This document shows, one piece after another, positions 1 to 5,532 of a DNA stretch of 9,693 nt. Origin of the DNA: Kiloniellaceae bacterium (GTDB lineage Bacteria > Pseudomonadota > Alphaproteobacteria > Kiloniellales > Kiloniellaceae); contig JANQKX010000565.1 of assembly GCA_028280915.1 (NCBI GenBank), positions 1 to 9,693 on the forward strand, in the 5' to 3' direction. Position numbers and translations under genes: made by a program. Numbering within the stretch: position 1 is the stretch's first letter; each line of letters begins with the position of its first letter. The notes under the pieces are model-generated. The model was not told where the DNA came from. It ran no database searches and saw nothing but the letters and a program-made list of their open reading frames with translations.

Positions 1-78
1 GACGTCAGCCGCGGCGTCGGCGGTTTGCGGATGGCCGCAGGCGACGGCCCCCAGGCGGGGGGTGTTTGGCGCGGACAT
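1..78 (-). CDS. N-terminus of a gamma-glutamyltranspeptidase-family protein (partial)
   Basis: A minus-strand ATG at 76-78 opens a frame with no stop through the left edge, giving 26 residues. They contain GAVACGHPQTADAA, which matches the start of gamma-glutamyltransferase-family proteins, where a short lead is followed by an 'AAGHPxTAxAxxxIL' segment before the 'GGNAxDA' motif. That motif would lie just outside the window. The family makes Ntn-hydrolases that self-cleave and transfer or hydrolyse gamma-glutamyl groups, for example of glutathione. There is no signal peptide in the visible part, as in cytoplasmic GGT-like members. The Shine-Dalgarno is weak, the best candidate being a GAGAGAG run about 15 nt upstream. 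The gene follows the DUF1501 gene on the same strand after 158 bp. The call rests on a short match, so other proteins with a similar start cannot be excluded. Confidence 0.55.
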   Translation of the reverse strand, partial: MSAPNTPRLGAVACGHPQTADAAADV

Positions 79-115
79 GGCGACTCAACGGCTCTCTCAT
101 TGACCAACCAAGGCT

Positions 116-134
116 CCCGTCATGCCATGACGGG
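116..134. repeat. Perfect 9-bp inverted repeat, possible operator or terminator
   Basis: The arms CCCGTCATG (116-124) and CATGACGGG (126-134) are perfect reverse complements around a single central base. As RNA this could fold to a 7-bp stem with a 5-nt loop. It ends 37 bp before the transpeptidase-family start codon. No run of U follows in either direction, so a classical intrinsic terminator is not supported. A protein-binding operator in the leader of that gene, or a stem-loop ending DUF1501 transcription, are both possible. Confidence 0.5.
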
Positions 135-183
135 GCGCGCCGGTAAAGGGGCCGGTAACGGAAGAGCCTGGACGCGCCCGGGC

Positions 184-208
184 GGCCACGGCCTTTGGAA
201 CCGTGACC
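184..208 (-). terminator. Stem-loop downstream of the DUF1501 gene
   Basis: The arms at 184-191 (GGCCACGG) and 201-208 (CCGTGACC) pair over 8 bp with one mismatch, around a 9-nt loop. The structure begins about 29 nt past the DUF1501 stop codon on the minus strand, which is where a 3' end would be expected. There is no U-tract after it, so it may act only as an RNA 3'-end stabiliser or be a chance fold. Confidence 0.25.
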
Positions 209-236
209 CGCGTCCCAAAGTTTCGTCAGCCGCCGT

Positions 237-1664
237 CTAGATGAAATCCATGGAAACGCCGAATTCCAGGTCGGAGGCTGACCGGTTGGGGAACACCTGA
301 TCGCCGGTGCCCGCCTTGACCCAGTCGCAAAGGCCGCCGAACACCCGTTCCAGGGAGGTGAGGCCCTCGATATCGAAGTAGCCCCGTTCCATTCGGGTGA
401 TGCCGGTGCCGTCCTTGTTCAGTTCGGCTTGGGGGAACATTTCGCCGTAGACGCCCCCGTTCACCTGACGTCCCACCACGATGGAGAAGTTGGCGCGGCC
501 GTGGTCCGTGCCGTTGGCGCCATTGGCGGCCAGCTGGCGACCGAAATCGGAACTGAAAACGAAGGTCAGTTTGTTCGCCGCGCCCGCAAAGTCGGCGTCC
601 AGTTGGCGGTAGAGGCTGTGCAGGCCGGCATTGTTCCCAAATATGTCGCTGAACTTGCCTTCGATGTATTCCTGTTGCCGGTCGTGGGTGTCCCAGCCGC
701 CCATGTCCAGGTGAGCGACACGCAGATTGAGCAGATCGGCGGCGAACATGCAATCATACAGATTGGCGATCTGTGCACCGAAATAACCATCGTTCAATCC
801 CCCTTGATAAAGGGACGCAATGTCCGCCGGCCGTTCGGGAATGTGGTTGGCCAAGCGCTTTTCCAGACTGGCCCCGAAGGTCTCGATTTGCATGGCGTGC
901 CGGAAAAATCGGGCGAAGGGCCAGCTGGGATCGTTGGCGGCAATGGCGTCCGGGCCTTCGCCCAGGTAGTAGGAGCGCAGGGCGCGGCCCAGGACCCGGT
1001 TCTGCGACAGGTCGTCGCCACTGCCCCGGGGCAGGGCAAAGTCCCGGGTGTTGTTGGCATGGACGACGTTGTTGAGCCGCGCGCCGGTTGTCGTGCCATT
1101 GCAAAATATGGGGACACCGCCGGCTAAGGAAACCGTGTTCGCGCCGCCACCGACCGCCTCGACCAGGCGGCCGCCCCAGCCGTCCCGGTCCTTGTCCAGG
1201 CGATCAGCTTCCAAGTCGCCCGCCATGGCGATTAGCTGGGAATGGTCATGGTCCCGGTTGAGCGAGCCGTAGACATTGGAGATGATCGCCACGTTGCCGT
1301 TGTTGAACTGGCGGCGCAGCCATCCGGCGTTTTTGTGAATGCCGAACCCGCCGCCGTCAAAGGTGGGCTCTTTGTACTGATCGGCAAAGGCCTGAGCGTA
1401 GCTGCCGTAGCTTGGCGAGCGGTAGAGAGACGAGCGGGCGCGCCAATAGGCATTCGCGTAGGCGCTGCCCGGAACGGGTGCGAACAGATGGCGGAAATCC
1501 GCGCCCCCCAGCAGCATCACATGGACGAGAATCTTCTGTAGACTGGTGGCGTCGTGGTGTCCCCAGGCGGTCCCGGTGCCCCAGTTCGCGGCCATCATGC
1601 CCGCGGCCGACCCGCCGAGGACCTGGGTGAGAAGCCGGCGGCGGCTGATCAGTGCCTTGCTCAT
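237..1664 (-). CDS. DUF1501-family exported protein (Tat signal)
   Basis: The product is 475 residues and belongs to the DUF1501 family, which has an alkaline phosphatase/sulfatase-like fold. No reaction is established for the family. Residues 7-12 (SRRRLL) plus a following small/hydrophobic stretch form a twin-arginine signal, with probable cleavage after Ala-Trp-Gly at 33-35. This predicts folded export to the periplasm, perhaps with a cofactor. Family hallmarks are the early VHVMLLGGADFRH segment, GGWDTH at 322-327, SDFGR at 372-376 and GTDHG at 385-389. The Asp and His residues of the last three could bind metal by analogy with the superfamily. The chosen start (1662-1664) lies seven nucleotides after an AAGGA Shine-Dalgarno at 1672-1676. 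A second ATG seven codons upstream lies inside the preceding gene and would put seven extra residues before the Tat motif. It begins one nucleotide after the DUF1800 stop, so the two genes are almost certainly co-transcribed and probably translationally coupled. Confidence 0.88.
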   Translation of the reverse strand: MSKALISRRRLLTQVLGGSAAGMMAANWGTGTAWGHHDATSLQKILVHVMLLGGADFRHLFAPVPGSAYANAYWRARSSLYRSPSYGSYAQAFADQYKEPTFDGGGFGIHKNAGWLRRQFNNGNVAIISNVYGSLNRDHDHSQLIAMAGDLEADRLDKDRDGWGGRLVEAVGGGANTVSLAGGVPIFCNGTTTGARLNNVVHANNTRDFALPRGSGDDLSQNRVLGRALRSYYLGEGPDAIAANDPSWPFARFFRHAMQIETFGASLEKRLANHIPERPADIASLYQGGLNDGYFGAQIANLYDCMFAADLLNLRVAHLDMGGWDTHDRQQEYIEGKFSDIFGNNAGLHSLYRQLDADFAGAANKLTFVFSSDFGRQLAANGANGTDHGRANFSIVVGRQVNGGVYGEMFPQAELNKDGTGITRMERGYFDIEGLTSLERVFGGLCDWVKAGTGDQVFPNRSASDLEFGVSMDFI

Positions 1665-1665
1665 G

Positions 1666-3570
1666 TCATTGTCCTTCCATGGCAAACATGAAGGGTGTGG
1701 CGGTGATAAAGTTCACGGCTATTCCGATCCTGTAGTTCCACTTTTGACGTTCCCACCGGTTTTTGTGGTCGATCTGTATCTTGGTGTCCTGGTGTTCTTC
1801 GTGCAGCGCCATCAGGTCCGCGTTCTGGCGAATATCGTTTTTTGTAAGCACCTGGTCCATGTCGCTGATGAGACCTTCTTCCCAAGCCCGATAGCCGAAA
1901 TCCCGTCCGGTGGCGAGAATGGAGAAGACCTGCGCCCGGGCCGCCAGATTGAAGTTGCTCTGATCCGTGGTGAAGCGCTGCCAAAGCCAGCGGCCCACAT
2001 CGTCCACGTAGCGGAACCGCTTGCCTTTGGGATTGGGGATGATCGCGCCCCAGTTCTTGGCCCAGTCCCGTTTCAGACCATTTTCTGCGGTTGATTCCAC
2101 CGTGAGACCGTTGAAGTACCAAGGGTTGTTCACGTTGGCCGCATAGGCCTTGCGAAAGAGGTTGGGATTGCTGGCGGCCTGCTGTCCGGTTTGTCCGCCA
2201 AAAACATTGGAAATGGGCGAAAAGATAGTGGCCTGCTGGTCGTTCAGTCGCCAGTCGGCGCGTACATTGCGGGCGAAGCTCTCCTCATTGCTCAAGGTAT
2301 TCATGTTCTTGGCAATGAGATTACGGTCAAAGGAGTTGAGGAACTTGTACGTATCGGCCGAATGAAAGGTCCGCGAAATGGCATATCTGCGCAAGAACCG
2401 CAGAACGCCCTTGTTTTTGTTCTTTTTCCACTCGTAGCGAATCTTTAAAATCTTCTCAGGCGTTAGGTTGTCATCGGCGAAAAACCCGATCATGTAGACC
2501 GGAATGTTGTCCATGGCCTCGGGATGTTTTGCGGCATGCTTGGCCAGCCGGGCGATTTTCACCTTTGCCGTCTTGCCGCAGATATTTTTTTTCCGCACGG
2601 CGCTATTCAGAATTTGCAGGCACCGCGAGTTGTGGGTGGAACGGTTCTGTAAGAAGTTTCCGGCCGGGTCGTTGTGGTCGGTGAAACGAATGGGGCCGAC
2701 CAAGGCGCCGTATTCGGAACGGGCGCCATAGGCGTTCCGGTCCCGGTCGACCCGCATGCCCGTCAGCAGGCGGGCAGTGTTCTCGATGGTGACATTCTCG
2801 TGATAGTGCGGATTCTCGGTTTCGCCTGGAATGCGGAAAAACAGCTGGTGAAACTCCCTGGCAAAATCATCATTGCCGTGAAACTCACCGTTCCAAATTC
2901 CGTTGTATTGATGGCCATAGGCGGCGGCGACGGCGGCCGACTGGGCGGCCTTGGCCTGAATCCGGGTGAAGGTGTCGCCGTTTTGCAGATTGACGATAAA
3001 GTCGTCGTAGTATTGGCGCATGAGGCCCGGTGTCGCGTTTTCCATGGAAATGGCCATGTGATAGTTGCTGAGGTAAAGGGCCATTTTATGGAGAAAGGGA
3101 TTCACCCCGCGGGTGTTGACGGCTTGCACCCAGGCATAGGGGATGACCCAGCCGCGCAGGCCCGTCCCGTCTTCGGAGAGGGGCGCGTATTCGTGGGCAC
3201 GATCATCGCGCACGGGATTGCTGGCCCTGTTGCTGCTCCAGAAGTTCTGCAGCGACTCCAGGGTGCTGTCCCGCCCCTTGATCCAGGGGTCGGGAGGGGA
3301 CAGTCGCCGGTTTATATAGCGAAAGGTAAGCATCTGCCTTATCGCCTGGTATGGTTTCATCCGGGCCCATTTGGCGATTTGCTGGTCCGTCGCAAAGCCG
3401 CCAAAGGCGAAAGTGTGCAGCACCTTTCGCACCGCGGCCCGGTTCCAATCCTCTGAGGAAACCGCGGTAAACCCTTTTTTGCCCGCGCTGAGGGCTGGGC
3501 TCGCGCTGAGACAAACCAAACAACTGGCGGCGATTGCGATTCGGGAGACCTTATGGAGGAAAAGTTTCAT
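1666..3570 (-). CDS. DUF1800-family exported protein
   Basis: The product is 634 residues. A lysine-bearing start and a hydrophobic core (about residues 10-25) ending near PALSA at 25-29 form a Sec signal peptide, so the protein is periplasmic or secreted. DUF1800 features follow: an N-terminal AVRKVLHTFAFGG segment resembling the usual 'LLxRxxFG' opening, NDDFAREFHQLFF at 233-245, TIENTARLLTG at 261-271 (the usual 'VxxxARxLTG' helix), and HPEAMDNIPVYMIGFFADDNLTP ending at about 371, which resembles the 'HPxxAxxIAxKLxxFFVxDxPxP' block. Cys317 and Cys331 could form a disulfide. Residues from about 430 to the end are a long tail that I recognise less well. The family's molecular role is unknown, and it is usually encoded directly before a DUF1501 gene, as here. 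No strong Shine-Dalgarno precedes the start; only TAGAG lies about 10 nt upstream. The promoter probably lies in the AT island at 3611-3740. Confidence 0.8.
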   Translation of the reverse strand: MKLFLHKVSRIAIAASCLVCLSASPALSAGKKGFTAVSSEDWNRAAVRKVLHTFAFGGFATDQQIAKWARMKPYQAIRQMLTFRYINRRLSPPDPWIKGRDSTLESLQNFWSSNRASNPVRDDRAHEYAPLSEDGTGLRGWVIPYAWVQAVNTRGVNPFLHKMALYLSNYHMAISMENATPGLMRQYYDDFIVNLQNGDTFTRIQAKAAQSAAVAAAYGHQYNGIWNGEFHGNDDFAREFHQLFFRIPGETENPHYHENVTIENTARLLTGMRVDRDRNAYGARSEYGALVGPIRFTDHNDPAGNFLQNRSTHNSRCLQILNSAVRKKNICGKTAKVKIARLAKHAAKHPEAMDNIPVYMIGFFADDNLTPEKILKIRYEWKKNKNKGVLRFLRRYAISRTFHSADTYKFLNSFDRNLIAKNMNTLSNEESFARNVRADWRLNDQQATIFSPISNVFGGQTGQQAASNPNLFRKAYAANVNNPWYFNGLTVESTAENGLKRDWAKNWGAIIPNPKGKRFRYVDDVGRWLWQRFTTDQSNFNLAARAQVFSILATGRDFGYRAWEEGLISDMDQVLTKNDIRQNADLMALHEEHQDTKIQIDHKNRWERQKWNYRIGIAVNFITATPFMFAMEGQ

Positions 3571-3610
3571 TGGTTTTTGCTCTACGCCTATTGGATCTTG
3601 GCGTGTGTCT

Positions 3611-3740
3611 AGCAGTGATTTGTTAATATGATTTGAAGAAAAAATTTACTTTTAAAATAGATTAGAAAGTAAATAAAATTATGCTGACGGTAAAATTTAA
3701 ATAAAAAACAAATATAAATTTTCGTCTATTTTCTTGAATG
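3611..3740 (-). promoter_or_regulatory. Very AT-rich island upstream of the DUF1800-DUF1501 unit
   Basis: Counting by hand, 25 of 130 bases are G or C (about 19%), against clearly GC-rich DNA on both sides. It lies 40-170 bp upstream of the DUF1800 start and probably holds its promoter. One weak candidate on the minus strand is TTTACC (3694-3689), a 17-nt spacer, then TACTTT (3671-3666), but several alternatives exist and none is convincing. An inverted repeat with arms AAAATTTA (3692-3699) and TAAATTTT (3715-3722) and a 15-nt spacer is present. Curved A/T tracts of this kind are typical targets of H-NS-like or MucR-like silencers. The remaining part of the gap, 3741-3857, holds no gene that I can support. 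Confidence 0.5.
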
Positions 3741-3857
3741 TTGAATCGATCTGAAGGCGCCGCCGGGGCGGGTTCCTTGTGTAGGGGATTTATAAGCCTG
3801 GCGCGTTTCGGGCCTTGCCGGCCCTGTAGCCTATCGACGGGAGCCTGCCAGTGGACC

Positions 3858-4493
3858 CTATCGATGGCGACGGCGGTGAAGGTAGGCGAGGACGATCACG
3901 GTCGCGGCGAAGCCGAGGCCGCCCAACAGCAGGACCGGGCCGGCTTTTTTGATCGTCGCGAAGGAGAGGTGAAAGGCCTCGCCCAGCCAGAAGCTGCCCA
4001 GGCCCCAAAAGCCGACCCAGAGGGCCGCCCCCAGCATGTTGAAGAGCATGAAGCGGGGCCAGGCCATCTTGCCCATGCCCGCGACCACGCCGTTCAACTG
4101 GCGCAGAACGGCGAAAAAGCGGGCCACCAGAACGACCCAGCTGCCATAGCGGACAAAAAAGACCTCCACCTTGCCCAGGTGGGCCTCGGTGATGAAGACA
4201 TAGCGGCCGAAGCGCAGCACCAGTTGCCGCCCGCCGAAGCGCCCGATCATATAGCCCACGTTGTCGCCCACCACGGCCCCGACCCAGGAGGCCAGCAACA
4301 GGGGCGGCAGGGCGACTTTTTCCTGGGAGGCCAGGGCGGCGGTGGTGACCAACAGGGTTTCCGCCGGCACGGGGGCGCCAAAGCTTTCAAGAAAGATGCA
4401 CAAGGAAACCGCCCAGATGCCATAGTGCTGCAGCAGTTTTTCCGCATCGCCCCAAAAGTCGATGTGCCAAAGATCGGCGCCGAAAATTTCCAT
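3858..4493 (-). CDS. DedA-family integral membrane protein
   Basis: The product is 211 residues, a normal length for DedA/VTT-domain proteins. Members of the family are implicated in flipping undecaprenyl phosphate or other phospholipids across the inner membrane and in proton-dependent envelope homeostasis. Family marks are ESFGAPVPAET at 36-46, with the two conserved acidic residues Glu36 and Glu45, GDNVGYMIGRFGG at 76-88, and the ARFFAVLRQLNGVVAG block at 124-139. The arginines Arg125 and Arg131 of that block correspond to the pair known to be essential in E. coli DedA proteins. Asn152 and the following GAALW motif complete the domain. The C-terminus is a hydrophobic helix ending in a basic HRRRHR tail. 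The start has only a weak GGTAAG-type ribosome site. It is divergent from the nuclease gene across 234 bp. The lipid substrate cannot be told from sequence. Confidence 0.94.
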   Translation of the reverse strand: MEIFGADLWHIDFWGDAEKLLQHYGIWAVSLCIFLESFGAPVPAETLLVTTAALASQEKVALPPLLLASWVGAVVGDNVGYMIGRFGGRQLVLRFGRYVFITEAHLGKVEVFFVRYGSWVVLVARFFAVLRQLNGVVAGMGKMAWPRFMLFNMLGAALWVGFWGLGSFWLGEAFHLSFATIKKAGPVLLLGGLGFAATVIVLAYLHRRRHR

Positions 4494-4614
4494 CTTACCG
4501 GACGGTCGCTTGCGGAACTTTGCAAGAGGAAAGCCTGGCCCCCGCCGCCGACTGCCGGGGATCCAGGTCTTGCCTTGGAACGGCGGGTGGGAGGGGAAAA
4601 CCGGGCCGCAGAAC

Positions 4615-4654
4615 TATCCCCAGGCCTGTGGATAACCTCAAATTCTGTGGATAA
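4615..4654 (-). promoter_or_regulatory. Pair of perfect DnaA boxes with a palindromic third half
   Basis: On the minus strand GTTATCCACA occurs twice, and the 9-bp core TTATCCACA is the perfect DnaA-box consensus. The cores lie at 4627-4635 and 4646-4654, in the same orientation, with starts 19 bp apart. A degenerate plus-strand copy at 4614-4622 (CTATCCCCA, two mismatches) pairs with the first box. Together they form a 20-bp palindrome at 4615-4634 with one mismatched pair. The sites lie 40-70 bp upstream of the nuclease -10 element and about 120-160 bp upstream of dedA. A GAGTC (GANTC class, CcrM-type methylation) site sits at 4659-4663. The sites may allow DnaA-dependent control of either divergent gene, act as a DnaA titration site, or be part of an origin. 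The sequence does not decide between these. Confidence 0.6.
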
Positions 4655-4694
4655 CTTCGAGTCTTCGACATTTTTTGATCACATTCCTGGCGTA

Positions 4695-4700
4695 TATAAT
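4695..4700 (+). promoter_or_regulatory. Consensus -10 element for the nuclease gene
   Basis: TATAAT is a perfect sigma-70 -10 hexamer placed 28 bp before the first nuclease ATG, predicting a short 5' leader of about 20 nt. The -35 region is poor: at the ideal 17-bp spacing there is only TTTTTG, and the better TTGATC at 4675-4680 leaves a 14-bp spacer. An activator, or a site bound upstream such as the DnaA boxes, may help, but that is inferred. Confidence 0.45.
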
Positions 4701-4727
4701 TTGGGCGAATTGGATAGTAGGCGGACG

Positions 4728-5414
4728 ATGACTATGCATACTTATCTGAAATATTCGCTTTTTTCCCTCCTTTTTGTAGCCACCGTGGCGGTGTTGGCGA
4801 GCTGTAAAGAAGAACGACTGACGGCGCCGCAGGTGGTCGATGGTGATAAACTGAAGGTGGGGGATCGCAAAATTCGTTTATTCGGCGTGGACGCGCCGGA
4901 GCTGGAGCAGATCTGCTGGCGTGACGGCGAGATCTGGCCCTGTGGTATCGAAGCGGCCAAGGCCGCCGAGGAGTTTATCTCGGGCCGGTCCGTGCGCTGC
5001 TTTGAAGAGCTGCAGAACAAAAACGGCCGCATGGTGGTGACCTGCACGGTCGCCGGGGAAGAAGCGACGTTGAATCAATGGATGGTGCAAGAAGGCTGGG
5101 CCTTGGCCTTTCGCCACTACAGCACCGAGTTCGTTGCCTTGGAGCAGGACGCCAGGGCCGCCGGCAAGGGCATCTGGGACAGTGAGTTCGTGCCCCCTTG
5201 GAAGTGGCGCCAGGGAACGCGGCTGGCGTCCCACCACGAGGCCGCCACGGGCTGCCGCATCAAGGGGAACATCGCGAGCAACGGCAAGCGGCACTATCAC
5301 ACCCCTCGCGACAAAAGCTACAAGCTGATCAAGGTTTCCGAGGCCAAGGGCGAGCGGTGGTTCTGTTCCCAGCAGGAAGCCCGCGCCGCCGGTTGGGAGG
5401 CCGCGCCCAAATAA
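4728..5414 (+). CDS. Thermonuclease (SNase-fold) lipoprotein
   Basis: The product is 228 residues. Residues 1-26 form a lipoprotein signal with lipobox Leu-Ala-Ser-Cys at 23-26, so the mature enzyme is probably lipid-anchored through Cys26. The staphylococcal-nuclease domain follows: VVDGD at 36-40, IRLFGVDAPE at 49-58 and NGRMVV from 99. The catalytic Arg50, Glu58 and Arg101 equivalents and the Ca2+ ligand Asp55 are kept, so it should cleave DNA or RNA phosphodiester bonds. One deviation is Lys41 where Thr is usual after DGD. Cys63 and Cys72 flank the insert typical of proteobacterial homologues and may form a disulfide. From Cys176 there is a C-terminal CxIKGNI...WFCSxxEAxAAGW module often found after this domain. 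The start could equally be Met3 (ATG at 4734), which is 8 nt from the GGCGGA at 4720-4725; the first ATG is only 2 nt away. The open frame extends far upstream, but that part is antisense to dedA and lacks coding character. Confidence 0.93.
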   Translation: MTMHTYLKYSLFSLLFVATVAVLASCKEERLTAPQVVDGDKLKVGDRKIRLFGVDAPELEQICWRDGEIWPCGIEAAKAAEEFISGRSVRCFEELQNKNGRMVVTCTVAGEEATLNQWMVQEGWALAFRHYSTEFVALEQDARAAGKGIWDSEFVPPWKWRQGTRLASHHEAATGCRIKGNIASNGKRHYHTPRDKSYKLIKVSEAKGERWFCSQQEARAAGWEAAPK

Positions 5415-5447
5415 TCATCTGGCCGGCCGCGCTACGCCCACGCCATT

Positions 5448-5495
5448 GGGAAAATGGGGCCCGTGAGATGGGGCCAAAAAGGGGGCAAAAAAGGG
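5448..5495 (+). other. Run of G-tracts in the transporter leader (G-quadruplex candidate)
   Basis: Five G-tracts lie between the nuclease stop and the transporter start: 5448-5450, 5456-5459, 5470-5473, 5481-5485 and 5493-5495, separated by 5, 10, 7 and 7 nt. ATGGGGCC is repeated at 5454-5461 and 5468-5475. The last four tracts could form a three-layer quadruplex in DNA or mRNA. No U-tract terminator for the nuclease gene is seen in this 118-bp gap. Confidence 0.3.
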
Positions 5496-5532
5496 ACTAG
5501 TGCCGGCGTCGAAACGACATTAGAACGGCGTC

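Noticed and set aside
25..240. 71-residue plus-strand open frame at the left edge
   Set aside because: It overlaps the transpeptidase N-terminus on the other strand and both stem-loops, and it is Gly/Arg-rich without a ribosome site or homology.
429..1127. 232-residue plus-strand open frame opposite the DUF1501 gene
   Set aside because: It is antisense to conserved DUF1501 motifs, has no matching family, and its start lies in the middle of the coding gene.
2674..3456. 260-residue plus-strand open frame opposite the DUF1800 gene
   Set aside because: It is antisense to a recognisable exported protein, has no family resemblance and no ribosome site, and is rich in Gly, Val and His as expected for the complement of a GC-rich gene.
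3810..3824. GGGCC/GGCCC stem downstream of dedA as a terminator
   Set aside because: The stem is only 5 bp and no U-tract follows on the minus strand, so it cannot be told from chance in GC-rich DNA.
4615..4700. Call of a chromosomal replication origin
   Set aside because: Only two perfect DnaA boxes are present, there is no adjacent AT-rich unwinding region or origin-linked gene such as dnaA, dnaN, gidA or hemE, and the known AT island is 0.9 kb away. It is kept as a finding rather than annotated as an origin.
3738..4727. 330-residue in-frame extension upstream of the nuclease
   Set aside because: Most of it is antisense to dedA, its sequence is Gln/His/Gly-rich and low in complexity, and the lipoprotein signal plus the -10 element at 4695-4700 place the true start at 4728 or 4734.
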